The translations under genes and the position numbers were made by a program. The notes under the pieces are model-generated. The model was not told the DNA's origin. It saw only the letters and a list, made by a program, of their open reading frames with translations, and did no database searches. From assembly GCF_000633535.1 (NCBI RefSeq), contig NZ_AYMR01000004.1:62001-126000 (forward strand): a stretch of 64,000 bases of DNA, in the 5' to 3' direction. Shown here in pieces: positions 53,225 to 62,109 of the stretch (the stretch's first letter is position 1; every line of letters starts with the position of its first letter). The stretch comes from Leifsonia aquatica H1aii. GTDB lineage: Bacteria; Actinomycetota; Actinomycetes; Actinomycetales; Microbacteriaceae.

Positions 53225-54523
53225 CTAGTCGTTTCCCTTGGTGCAGGTCTGCTGCGCGGCGGTCTGACCGGTGATGGTCGACGGCAGTTCCACGGCGGAC
53301 GAGGTCGGATCCGGTGTCGGGGGCACGGCGCCGTCGGTGGCGGGCGTCTCCGGCGCGGTCGTCTCGGTCGGCGTCGGCGTGGAGGTCGCGTTCGGGTCCT
53401 CCGCCGCCCGTCCGGTGCTGCCGGTCAGCTTCACCGGCACATCGTTGACGAGCGCCTGGTTCAGCGCCCGCGCGGCCGAGACCTGGGGCACGACCCGGTT
53501 GACGTTGTCCGGGTCTGTGACGGCGGGGTACTGGACGAACACCATGTTCTCCAGCCCGGTGTCCTTCACGGCCAGCGCGATCTGCACCAGCGTCGTCGGA
53601 TTGCTCAATGACTCCGACGGAGTCACGTTCTGCACGGCGGCCTTGGCCAGTCCGTACAACTGGACCGGGTTGGTGAGCACCCCGCCGCTCACGATCTTGC
53701 GCGCGAGCGCCGAGAGGAACACCTGCTGATTGGAGATCCGGCCGAGGTCGCTGCCGTCGCCGACGCCGTGGCGGCTGCGCAGGAACGAGAGCGCCTGATC
53801 TCCCACGAGCTCGTTGTCGCCCGCCGGGAGGCTCAACGGCGGATTGGTGTAGTCATCGCTCACCGGAGTCGCGAGGCAGACGGTGACACCGCCGACCGCC
53901 GTCGACATCGCGCTGACCCCGGCGAAGTTGATCACCGCGCCGAACGGGATCGTCAGGCCGGTCAGCTTCTCCACCGTGAGGACGACACAGGCGAGGCCGC
54001 CACGGGAGAGCGCGGTGTTGAACTGGGCATACGAGCTGCCGTAGGCCGTCCCGCTGCCGCCGGCCGCCGGGCAGTCCGGGATCGCGATCATCAGGTCGCG
54101 CGGGAAGCTCACCACCGTCATGCTCTTGTGGTCCTGGGCGATGTGCAGCAGCATCGTGACGTCGTTGTTGCCCGCCCCGCTGCTGGCGTCCTGCTCCGTC
54201 GACGACTCGTAGACGCCGCCGAGGCCGGATCGGCTGTCGGTGCCGGCGATCAGCAGGTTGATCCCACCCTCCATCGCCGCCACGTCCGGGATGGCCTGCT
54301 GGGTGTGCCCCGGGAGCGAGACCAGCTTGACGCCCGTCTTCACCGACCGCGCGACATCCCAGAGCGCATAGGCGCCGACCGACCCCACGCTGACCAGGAC
54401 CACCGCCATCGCCGCGGCGAGCAGCCCGAACACCCGGCCGACGGCCCGGCGGGGGTGCAGGCGGCCGTGGCGCACGGGGAGCGGACCACGGGCGCGCTGG
54501 TGCCGTCTGGGCAGGTCCGTCAT
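53225..54523 (-). CDS. LytR-CpsA-Psr family cell-wall glycopolymer ligase
   Basis: 432 residues. A basic cytoplasmic N-terminus, one membrane helix (about 30-55), then the extracellular LCP domain with NLLIAGTDSR, VVSFPRDLMIAIP (phosphate-binding Arg) and FLRSRHGVGDGSDLGRISNQ. A Pro/Thr-rich tail (about 380-425) carries TPTPTETTAPETP-type repeats, possibly wall-spanning. LCP enzymes move glycopolymers from undecaprenyl carriers to peptidoglycan. AAAGG ribosome site present. Confidence 0.94.
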   Translation of the reverse strand: MTDLPRRHQRARGPLPVRHGRLHPRRAVGRVFGLLAAAMAVVLVSVGSVGAYALWDVARSVKTGVKLVSLPGHTQQAIPDVAAMEGGINLLIAGTDSRSGLGGVYESSTEQDASSGAGNNDVTMLLHIAQDHKSMTVVSFPRDLMIAIPDCPAAGGSGTAYGSSYAQFNTALSRGGLACVVLTVEKLTGLTIPFGAVINFAGVSAMSTAVGGVTVCLATPVSDDYTNPPLSLPAGDNELVGDQALSFLRSRHGVGDGSDLGRISNQQVFLSALARKIVSGGVLTNPVQLYGLAKAAVQNVTPSESLSNPTTLVQIALAVKDTGLENMVFVQYPAVTDPDNVNRVVPQVSAARALNQALVNDVPVKLTGSTGRAAEDPNATSTPTPTETTAPETPATDGAVPPTPDPTSSAVELPSTITGQTAAQQTCTKGND

Positions 54524-54770
54524 GCCTGGCCTTTCGGGGTCGGGTGCACGGGGATGCGGGAAAGCCTAGCCAAGATTCCTTTCCGCGCGGGACGGGACGC
54601 GCCTGCCGGGCACGGTCGGCCGGCCCCGGTCCGGGGGCCACCACCGCGCGAAGCGCAAACCCGTGTTACCCGGGATGTCCCGCGTGACGCCGCGTGACGG
54701 CCGCCCTCGACCCGGCCTGCCGCGACCTGCGAGCCTGCCTCGCAACCGTGGAACAGGAGGGGGTACAGAC
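54524..54770. promoter_or_regulatory. Divergent control region, LCP gene / flavin monooxygenase cluster
   Basis: 247 nt. It holds TAGGCT on the minus strand near the LCP gene (weak -10), an adjacent direct repeat of CCGCGTGACG (54680-54689 and 54690-54699), and AGGAGGGGG before ATG 54771. The repeat is a candidate operator for the monooxygenase cluster. Confidence 0.4.
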
Positions 54771-55943
54771 ATGAGCGACCAGCTGATCGTCGCCGTCGCG
54801 CTCGAGGGAGCGGGATGGCATCCGGCCGCATGGCGGGACGCGGGCATCGCCGCGTCCACCGTGTTCCGGCCGTCGTACTGGGTGGAGCAAGCACGACGAG
54901 CCGAGGCCGCCGGCGCCGACTTCCTCACCTTCGAGGACGCACTGAGCGTGGCCACGCCGACGCGGCCCGATCGCCTCCGCGGGAGGCTCGACGCGCTTCA
55001 GCTCGCGAACTTCGTGGCCAGGCGCACGGAACGGGTCGGTCTGGTGCCGACGACGAGCGTGCTGGAGTCGGAGCCGTTCCACGCCTCGACTCAGCTCGCC
55101 ACCCTCGATTTCACGAGCGAGGGCCGGGCCGGCTGGAAGGTGCAGCTCGGCCGGCCGGGCGAGAGCGCGAACATCGGTCGCCGGTCGCTGCCCGAGCTGG
55201 GACCGGCCCTGCTCGATGCCCCCGACGGGCTCGATCAGCTCGCCCGGCTCTTCGACGAGGGCGCCGAATTCGTCGCGGTGGTCAGGCGGCTCTGGGACAG
55301 CTGGGAGGACGACGCCGTGATCCGCGACGCAGCGACCGGGCGCTACCTCGACCGGAGCAAGCTCCACCACGTCGACGTGGAGGGTGCCGCCATCCGCGTC
55401 GCGGGACCGTCGATCACGCCGCGGCCACCGCAGGGCCAACCGGTGATCAGCGTTCTCGCGCACGCCGAGATCCCGTACCGGCTCGCCGTCCGCGCCGCGG
55501 ATCTCGTCTACATCACACCCGTCGACGCCGCCGATGCGGCGCGGATCGTGGACACGGTGCGCACCCTGGAGAAGACCGAACGGTTCGAGCCGGATCCGGT
55601 GCGGATCGTCGCCGACCTGGTCGTGCTGCTCGAGCCCGACGCCGCCGATGCCCGCCGCCGGCTCGCCCGCTGGGACGACCAGGACGGCGAGCCCTTCGCC
55701 TCCGATGCCGCCGTCCACGCCACCGACCCCGAGTCGCTCGCCGATCGGATCGCCGAGCTGGCCGACACCGGGATCGACGGCGTCCGGCTGCGCCCCGCGT
55801 CGGTGCATCGCGATCTCCCGGCGATCGGCGACCTGCTGATCCCCGCCCTCCGCCGACGCGGGCTCGTCGACGAGCGACCGCGCGGTGGGACCCTGCGCGA
55901 TCGACCCGGACTCGACCGCCCCCGCAACCGCTACGCCGCGTGA
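54771..55943 (+). CDS. Luciferase-like flavin monooxygenase (LLM) 1
   Basis: 390-residue TIM-barrel FMN-dependent oxidoreductase with DFLTFEDALS, FVARRTERVGLVPTTS and GRAGWKVQLGRPGE, the NtaA/SnaA-like subgroup, though shorter than DszA. Such enzymes use reduced FMN from a separate reductase to oxidise S- or N-containing organics. A strong AGGAGGGGG site precedes ATG 54771, and the next gene follows 13 nt after the stop; first gene of a seven-gene plus-strand run. Confidence 0.87.
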   Translation: MSDQLIVAVALEGAGWHPAAWRDAGIAASTVFRPSYWVEQARRAEAAGADFLTFEDALSVATPTRPDRLRGRLDALQLANFVARRTERVGLVPTTSVLESEPFHASTQLATLDFTSEGRAGWKVQLGRPGESANIGRRSLPELGPALLDAPDGLDQLARLFDEGAEFVAVVRRLWDSWEDDAVIRDAATGRYLDRSKLHHVDVEGAAIRVAGPSITPRPPQGQPVISVLAHAEIPYRLAVRAADLVYITPVDAADAARIVDTVRTLEKTERFEPDPVRIVADLVVLLEPDAADARRRLARWDDQDGEPFASDAAVHATDPESLADRIAELADTGIDGVRLRPASVHRDLPAIGDLLIPALRRRGLVDERPRGGTLRDRPGLDRPRNRYAA

Positions 55944-55956
55944 CCCGAGGAGAACC

Positions 55957-57285
55957 ATGACCGCATCGAACAAGCGCCGGCTCCGGCTGGCCGCCGGGGT
56001 GCCCGGTGTCAACCACTGGACCGTGTGGAGCGCGCCGGACGCCGGCAGCCAGATCGACTTCAGCACCTTCGAGCACGTCGCCCGCACGGCGGAGCGCGGA
56101 TTCTTCGACTACTTCTTCCTCGCCGAGGGCTTGCGGGTGCGGGAGCACAAGGGGCGCATCCACGAGCTCGACGTCGCCGGGCGGCCGGACAACCTCTCGG
56201 TGCTGGCCGCCGTCGCGGCCGTCACCGAGCACATCGGACTGGTCGGCACGGCCAGCGCGACCTACAACGAGCCGTACGACCTCGCCCGCAAGCTGGCCTC
56301 GCTCGACCACCTCTCGGGAGGCCGGGCCGGGTGGAACATCGTCACGTCGTCCGATGCGTTCACCGGCGCGAACTTCCGTCGCGGAGGCTACCTGGACTAC
56401 GAGGACCGGTACCGTCGAGCGGAGGAGTTCGTCGCGCTGTCTCGTCTGCTCTGGGACAGCTGGTCCGCGGGCGGGCCAGAGCCCTACCGGTTCGCCGGCG
56501 AGTTCTTCGACACGCACGGCTGGTTCCCGGTCGAGCCGGGACCCCAGGGGCGTCCTGTGCTCGTGCAGGCGGGCGACTCCCCCGCCGGCCGTGATTTCGC
56601 GGTCCGTACGGCCGACGTGGTCTTCAGCCGCCACGGCGAGCCGGAGGCCGGGCGGGCGTTCCGCTCCGATGTGCGGTCGCGGGCGCGGGCGGCCGGACGC
56701 GATCCGGACAGCATCCTGGTCATCCCGGCCGTGAGCGTGGTGCTCGGCGACACGGCGGCGGAGGCGGCCGAGCGTGCTCGCGAGGTCTCCTTCCAGCAGG
56801 TGACGCCGCAGACCGCGATCCATCTGCTCGAACAGGTCTGGGGCGAGGACCTCTCGGCCCAAGATCCCGAGGGACCGGTGCCCGCCCCCTCCGCTGCCGC
56901 GGGCGGGCAACTCACGCAGGGTCAGGCCCGGCGCGTCGACGACCCGCAGGCCGCCGCACGCGAGTGGCACGCACGCGCCCAGGCGCACGGCTGGAGCATC
57001 CGGGAACTCGTCGTCGCGCAGACCACCCGGCACGAGTTCGTCGGCACACCCGGATCGGTCGCCGCCCGACTCGACGACGCAGCACAGTCCGGCGCCGCCG
57101 ACGGCTACGTGCTCTCGGGCTCCGTGGTCCCGCACGGCATAGACGAGTTCGTCGATCGCGTCGTCCCGCTTCTGCAGGAACGCGGCGTGCTGCGCACCGC
57201 TTATGAGCACCCGACTCTGCGCGGCACTCTGGGTCTGGGTCTCGGCGACGCCGCCGATGCCGACCGGGTCGAGGCGGCGTCGTGA
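55957..57285 (+). CDS. LLM flavin monooxygenase 2 (NtaA/SnaA/DszA type)
   Basis: 442 residues, the normal length for nitrilotriacetate monooxygenase A and dibenzothiophene-sulfone monooxygenase relatives. Diagnostic segments: GFFDYFFLAEGLRV, GTASATYNEPYDLARK, LSGGRAGWNIVTS, RRAEEFVALSRLLWDSW and PQGRPVLVQAGDSPAGRDFA. GAGGAG precedes ATG 55957. The stop overlaps the next gene's GTG. It probably cleaves a C-S or C-N bond. Confidence 0.91.
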   Translation: MTASNKRRLRLAAGVPGVNHWTVWSAPDAGSQIDFSTFEHVARTAERGFFDYFFLAEGLRVREHKGRIHELDVAGRPDNLSVLAAVAAVTEHIGLVGTASATYNEPYDLARKLASLDHLSGGRAGWNIVTSSDAFTGANFRRGGYLDYEDRYRRAEEFVALSRLLWDSWSAGGPEPYRFAGEFFDTHGWFPVEPGPQGRPVLVQAGDSPAGRDFAVRTADVVFSRHGEPEAGRAFRSDVRSRARAAGRDPDSILVIPAVSVVLGDTAAEAAERAREVSFQQVTPQTAIHLLEQVWGEDLSAQDPEGPVPAPSAAAGGQLTQGQARRVDDPQAAAREWHARAQAHGWSIRELVVAQTTRHEFVGTPGSVAARLDDAAQSGAADGYVLSGSVVPHGIDEFVDRVVPLLQERGVLRTAYEHPTLRGTLGLGLGDAADADRVEAAS

Positions 57286-58385
57286 CCGCCATCCCGCTCG
57301 GCATCCTCGACCTCGTCCCGGTGTCGAGCGGTTCCGGGCCGCGCGAGGCCGTGGCCGCCACCCTCGACCTCGTGCGCCGGGCCGAGGCGGCCGGTTACTC
57401 CCGATACTGGTTCGCCGAGCATCATTTCAACCCCGGCGTGATCGGCTCCTCGCCCGCCGCACTCATCGCGCTCGCGGGAGGTGTCTCCGAACGCATCCGC
57501 CTCGGCTCCGGCGCCATCCAGCTCGGACCGGGGAGCACCGAGGCGACGGTCGCCGAGGAGTTCACCCTGCTCGACGCCGCCCTGCCCGGGCGGATCGACC
57601 TCGGGCTCGGCCGCTCCGGGCTCGCGACCGGCGGCCCGAGTGCGCCGGAGCACGCCCCCGAGACGGTCACCGACGGCCTGTTGATCCCCGCGCCGTTCCG
57701 GTTCGACCGCGTGTTCGCCGCCCCGAAGTACCGCACGCTCGGTGCCTTGCTCGGCCGCAGCGAGGAGGGCCCCGCCTTCTCGGACCAGGTCGAAACCGTC
57801 CTGGCCCTGCTCGGGGGCGGGATCGGCGACGGAGACGAGCGGGTGACGCTCGGCGTCGACGGCACCGGACCCGACGTGCGCCTCTTCGGCAGCGGCACGC
57901 TCACCGCGCGTCTGGCCGGTCGACTCGGTCTGCCGTTCGCGGCGAACTACCACAGCGCGCCCAGCGGCGTCCTGCTGTCGGTCCAGGAGTACCGCAGCAG
58001 CTTCGTCCCGTCGCCGCGGCTCGACCGGCCGCATGTCATCGTCTCCGCCGACGTGGTCGCCGCGGACACCTCCGATCGCGCCCATCTGCTGGCGACCGGC
58101 TACGGCGCCTGGGTGCGGAGCATCCGCACGGGTGCCGGCGCGATCCCCTACCCGTCGCCCGGGGAGGCCGCCCGCCACCCGTGGACCGACGAGGACAGGC
58201 GGCTCGTGGACGACCGCGTCCGCACCCGTTTCGTCGGGACCGCGTCCGAGGTCGCCGATCGGCTGGAGACGCTGCGCGACGCGACCGGCGCCGACGAGCT
58301 GGTGCTGACGACCATCACGCACGATCCCGACGCGCGGGCGGCGAGTCACGAAGCGATCGCACGGGAGTGGGCGCTCCGTGGCTGA
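57282..58385 (+). CDS. LLM flavin oxidoreductase 3 (CmoO/YtmO-like)
   Basis: 367 residues. It begins with PLGILDLVPVSSGSGPREAV, then YSRYWFAEHHFNPGV, LGSGAIQLG and DLGLGRSG, typical of the MsnO8/YtmO branch of short-chain LLM proteins. GTG 57282 overlaps the upstream stop. In Bacillus, YtmO and an NtaA-type partner act together on cysteine S-conjugates; pairing here is similar. Confidence 0.88.
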   Translation: MTAIPLGILDLVPVSSGSGPREAVAATLDLVRRAEAAGYSRYWFAEHHFNPGVIGSSPAALIALAGGVSERIRLGSGAIQLGPGSTEATVAEEFTLLDAALPGRIDLGLGRSGLATGGPSAPEHAPETVTDGLLIPAPFRFDRVFAAPKYRTLGALLGRSEEGPAFSDQVETVLALLGGGIGDGDERVTLGVDGTGPDVRLFGSGTLTARLAGRLGLPFAANYHSAPSGVLLSVQEYRSSFVPSPRLDRPHVIVSADVVAADTSDRAHLLATGYGAWVRSIRTGAGAIPYPSPGEAARHPWTDEDRRLVDDRVRTRFVGTASEVADRLETLRDATGADELVLTTITHDPDARAASHEAIAREWALRG

Positions 58386-58794
58386 GGTGCGTGCGGCCAT
58401 CGACGTCCACCGCTCCCCTGCCGCGGTGTTCACCGCATTGACCGACCCACCTCGGCTGAGCAGGTGGCTCGGCGACAGCGTGCAGTTCGAGCCGCGAGCC
58501 GGCGGCCGGGTCGCCGCGACCGAGGCGGGGGTGACCACCACCGGGCATGTGCTGGAGGTCGTCCCCGCCCGCCGACTGCTGATCGCGTGGGACCCGGCCC
58601 AGCCGGCATCGGCCGGCGCCGCGCCCACCTTCGCGCCGGGGTCACGGCTCGAGCTCGTCCTCGCCCCGGACGAGGGCTCGACGCACCTCTCCGCCATCCA
58701 CTGGTACCTCCGTGCCGAGGCCGCGCCCGCGGCGCAGCGGGACCTCGACCTGAGGCTGGCGCGCCTGCGCTCTCTCCTGGAGCCCGCGGCGTGA
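58378..58794 (+). CDS. SRPBCC (AHSA1-like) domain protein
   Basis: 138 residues of the START/SRPBCC helix-grip fold, with VRAAIDVHRSPAAVFTALTD, LSRWLGDSVQFEPRAGGRV and VLEVVPARRLLIAW. Binds a small hydrophobic ligand, perhaps a cluster intermediate. It starts with GTG 58378 inside the previous gene (8-nt overlap); GTG 58387 is possible. Its own stop overlaps the amidohydrolase GTG. Confidence 0.82.
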   Translation: MAEVRAAIDVHRSPAAVFTALTDPPRLSRWLGDSVQFEPRAGGRVAATEAGVTTTGHVLEVVPARRLLIAWDPAQPASAGAAPTFAPGSRLELVLAPDEGSTHLSAIHWYLRAEAAPAAQRDLDLRLARLRSLLEPAA

Positions 58795-60125
58795 CGACCG
58801 GACGTGACCTCCGTCACCCGACGACGCCCAGCACCCGGTACCTCGACGCCCTGCGCGAGCGCACCGAGCAGCGGGCCCGTGGAGCGGCTCCCCTCACCTC
58901 GCCGCATGCGGGCGCACCCCGCGCCTCCCGCAGCGCGGTCGCCGCCGCGGTGACGGCGCGGGAGGAGCGGATCGTCGCGCTCTCGCGGACGCTCTTCTCC
59001 GATCCCGAGGGGGCGTTCGGCGAGTACCGGTCCGCGGCCGCCGTCGCCGCCGCGCTGCGCCACGAGGGGCACTCCGTCGAGATCGGGCGATTCGGGCTGC
59101 CGACGACCGTGCTGGCCTCCGCCGGTCGGGCGTCCGGCGGCCCGGTGATCGCCGTGATCGCCGAGTACGACGCGCTGCCCGGGATCGGGCACGGATGCGG
59201 TCACAACATCATCGCCGCAGCCGCCGTCGGGGCCTTCCTCGGCGTCGCGACCGTGGCGGATCGCCTCGACGGGCGCGTCGTGCTCCTCGGCACACCGGCG
59301 GAGGAGGGCAGCAGCGGCAAGGAGCTGATGGCGCGCGCAGGCGCGTTCGACGACGTCGACGCGGCGATCATGGCGCACCCGTTCGGATACGACGCCGCCG
59401 ACCACCCCTTCATCGGTCGCCGCATCCTGCGCGTCCGCTATCACGGCGTGCCGGCGCACGCCTCCGCAGCACCGTTCATGGGACGCAACGCGCTCGACGC
59501 CGCGACCCTGCACTACCAGGCGGTCGCACAGCTGCGGCAGCACCTTCCGCCGGGCGACCGCGTGCACGGCGTGCTCTCCGGGGGAGATCGGCCGAGCGTC
59601 GTGCCGGCGGAGGCCTCCCTCGAGTACTACCTCCGTTCGCCCGAGGCGGCGACCCTGCGTGAGCTGAGCGACCGGCTCATCGAGATCTCCGAGGGTGTCG
59701 CCATCGCCACCGGCACCGGCGTCGAGCTCGACTGGGACCCGCTGCCCTTCACACTGCCGACCCGCTTCAACCGGCCCCTCAACGAACGCTGGGCCGTCAA
59801 CCTGGAGCAGCGCGGCCGCCGGGTGCTGACCCGGGAGGTCGTCCCCGCCGAGCTCGCGGCGTCCACCGACTTCGGAAATGTGAGCGTCCGCATCCCGGGG
59901 ATCCACGCGGTGATCGCGGTCGCACCGCCGGAGGTCGCGCTGCACACCGCCGAATTCGCCGCCTACGCTGGTGGGGAGGCGGGCGACCGCGCCGCCGTGG
60001 ATGCGGCGCACGGCCTCGCGCTCACCGCCCTCGATTTCCTCACCGACCCCGCCCTCCGTGCGGCGGTCGCCGACGACTTCGCCGTCGCTGGCGGTCCGCT
60101 CGACGTCGAAAGGTACTTCTCATGA
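58791..60125 (+). CDS. M20-family amidohydrolase/deacylase
   Basis: 444 residues. Metal-binding signature EYDALPGIGHGCGHN, then GTPAEEGSSGKELM and IMAHPFG; a dimerisation insert follows. Members remove N-acyl or peptide groups (HipO, AbgB, IAA-amino acid hydrolases). Coupled by GTGA to the SRPBCC gene and by ATGA to the ATP-grasp gene. The N-terminal 50 residues are longer than usual. Likely deacylates the N-protected conjugate after the monooxygenases act. Confidence 0.91.
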   Translation: MTTGRDLRHPTTPSTRYLDALRERTEQRARGAAPLTSPHAGAPRASRSAVAAAVTAREERIVALSRTLFSDPEGAFGEYRSAAAVAAALRHEGHSVEIGRFGLPTTVLASAGRASGGPVIAVIAEYDALPGIGHGCGHNIIAAAAVGAFLGVATVADRLDGRVVLLGTPAEEGSSGKELMARAGAFDDVDAAIMAHPFGYDAADHPFIGRRILRVRYHGVPAHASAAPFMGRNALDAATLHYQAVAQLRQHLPPGDRVHGVLSGGDRPSVVPAEASLEYYLRSPEAATLRELSDRLIEISEGVAIATGTGVELDWDPLPFTLPTRFNRPLNERWAVNLEQRGRRVLTREVVPAELAASTDFGNVSVRIPGIHAVIAVAPPEVALHTAEFAAYAGGEAGDRAAVDAAHGLALTALDFLTDPALRAAVADDFAVAGGPLDVERYFS

Positions 60126-61081
60126 CGACCCCCTCCTCCCCCACGCCCGCGGTCTACGCCCTCCACGAGAATCCGGACTGGTTCGAGCCGTTCCGGCGTG
60201 CGTTCGAGGAGGAGGGCGTGCCTCTGGTCGAATGGATGCTGGTCGACGGCGTGCTGGATCTCGACGCGGTACCACCGGAGGGCGTGTTCTGGTCGCGGAT
60301 CAGCGCATCGGCCCACACCCGCGGGCACGGTCTCTCCAAGGACTACGCCCGCAGCGTCCTCTCCTGGCTGGAGTCGCACGGGCGGCGCACCGTCAACGGA
60401 CGCCGGGTGCTGGAGCTGGAGGTCAGCAAGGTGGATCAGCTCACCGCGCTGCGCGCCGCCGGCATCGACACCCCGCGCACCGTCGCGGTCGTCGGCGTCG
60501 ATCGGCTCGTGGAGGCCGCTCGCACCTTCCCTGCGCCCTTCCTCACCAAGCACAACCAGGGCGGCAAGGGGCTCGGCGTGCAGCGCTTCGACTCGGCCGA
60601 GGAGCTGGCCGCGCTCATCGACAGCGGCCTCTTCGAGCCCCCGGTCGACGGCATCGTGCTGCTGCAGGAGCTGCTCGTCGCGGCCGAGCCGGCGATCACC
60701 CGGGTCGAGCTGGTCGACGGCGACCTGGTCTACGCCGTCCGCGCCGACACCGAGCTGGGCGGCTTCCAGCTGTGCCCGGCGGACGCCTGCGCGATCGACC
60801 CGGTGACCGGCGCCGAGCTGCCGCAGCAGCTGTTCCGCCTGCGTGAGGCGTTCGACCATCCCCTCGTCGACCAGTACCGCGCCTTCACCCGCCGCACCGG
60901 CATCGAGATCGCCGGCATCGAGTTCATCGAGACCGTCGACGGTCGCGCGGTCACCTACGACGTCAACACCAACACCAACTACAACGCCGACGTCGAGGCC
61001 GCGGCCCCGTCGTCGGGGCCGCGGCAGATCGCCCGGTTCCTCGGGCGCGAGCTGGCCTCCCGCTACGCCGCGGTCGGCTGA
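60122..61081 (+). CDS. RimK-like ATP-grasp ligase
   Basis: 319 residues. ATP-grasp features: SKVDQLTALRAAGIDTPRT (start of the grasp), FLTKHNQGGKGLGVQRF (glycine-rich nucleotide loop), VDGIVLLQELL, and the magnesium ligands in YDVNTNTNYNAD near the end. Resembles alpha-L-glutamate ligases that form amide bonds using ATP. It is the last plus-strand gene; its end overlaps the convergent LLM gene by 19 nt. A ligase in an LLM/M20 catabolic cluster is unexpected. Confidence 0.85.
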   Translation: MTTPSSPTPAVYALHENPDWFEPFRRAFEEEGVPLVEWMLVDGVLDLDAVPPEGVFWSRISASAHTRGHGLSKDYARSVLSWLESHGRRTVNGRRVLELEVSKVDQLTALRAAGIDTPRTVAVVGVDRLVEAARTFPAPFLTKHNQGGKGLGVQRFDSAEELAALIDSGLFEPPVDGIVLLQELLVAAEPAITRVELVDGDLVYAVRADTELGGFQLCPADACAIDPVTGAELPQQLFRLREAFDHPLVDQYRAFTRRTGIEIAGIEFIETVDGRAVTYDVNTNTNYNADVEAAAPSSGPRQIARFLGRELASRYAAVG

Positions 61082-62109
61082 GTCGTCGCGGTCCGCACTG
61101 CCGACGCCGGGCGACCGAGCGCGGGCGCGACCGCCGTGAGCACGTCGTGCAGGACCTGCTCGTACTCCGCCTCGGCGAACTCGTAAGGCAGCTCGAGGCG
61201 CAGCTCGTCGATCTCCGCCACGGCGGCGTCGGCGAGGAGTGTCTCGACGATCTGCTCCGCGGTGCCGACCAGGTCGGGCGCGAAGAGCGTCCGCCGCTCG
61301 CCGTGCGCGATACCGACGCGGGCGTCCCGTTCGCGCTTGTAGCTGCGATAGCGTTCCGCCGATGCGCGATCGGCACTGTCGGTGGGCAGGATCACCCGGC
61401 CCAGCGCCACGCGGAGGTCGTCCGGCCGTGTGGTGAGCGAGCGGTGGAGCCGGATCAGCTCCAGCTGCGCCGTGACGAAGTCGTCGGTCCCCTCACCGGA
61501 GATCACGTTGCCCGTGAGCAGGTGGAGGCCGTGCCCGGCCGCCCACCGGATCGAGCGCGAACTCCCGCCGCCGTACCAGAGCCGGCCGGCGAGTCCCGGG
61601 CTGTTCGGCTGCAGGCGCGGGCGCTGGATGCTGCCCGGCGCGTGGATGACCGTCCCCTCGTCGCCGAGGTAGGCGCCGGAGAGGTGGTGCTTCAGCCGCT
61701 CGATGCGGCCGTGCCCGAGGTCGTACGACCTCCAATCGCCATCGAAGACGTGCTCGGCCAGGAGCTCCGCGTGCGGCGGCGTCCCCGCACTCAGCCCGAC
61801 CGCGAGCCGGCCGCCCGAGAGGACATCAGCGGTGGCGAGGTCCTCGCCCAGCCGCCAGGGACTCTCGTAGCCGATCGGGATGACCGCCGTACCGAGCTCG
61901 ATGGTGCTCGTGCGCTGCGAGGCCGCACCGAGCACGACCGCCGCCGACGAGATGCCGTGCTCCAGGTGACGCTGACGCACCCACGCTCCGTCGTAGCCGG
62001 CCCGCTCCCCGAACGCGATCAGCCGGAGCGTCTGCTCCAGCCCCTCGGCGGGATCGTCGTCGGCGTAGTTGCCGGGGGTCAGGAACGAGATGCTGCGGAG
62101 GGGTGCCAT
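61063..62109 (-). CDS. LLM flavin oxidoreductase 4
   Basis: 348 residues: SISFLTPGNYADDDPAEGLE, YDGAWVRQRHLEHGISSAA, IELGTAVIPIGYESPW, LSGGRLAVGLSAG and LWYGGGSSRSIRWAA. The start is ATG 62109 with GAAGGG upstream; the frame is open further but overlaps the next gene. The start overlaps the end of LLM 5 by 31 nt. Confidence 0.87.
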   Translation of the reverse strand: MAPLRSISFLTPGNYADDDPAEGLEQTLRLIAFGERAGYDGAWVRQRHLEHGISSAAVVLGAASQRTSTIELGTAVIPIGYESPWRLGEDLATADVLSGGRLAVGLSAGTPPHAELLAEHVFDGDWRSYDLGHGRIERLKHHLSGAYLGDEGTVIHAPGSIQRPRLQPNSPGLAGRLWYGGGSSRSIRWAAGHGLHLLTGNVISGEGTDDFVTAQLELIRLHRSLTTRPDDLRVALGRVILPTDSADRASAERYRSYKRERDARVGIAHGERRTLFAPDLVGTAEQIVETLLADAAVAEIDELRLELPYEFAEAEYEQVLHDVLTAVAPALGRPASAVRTATTQPTAA

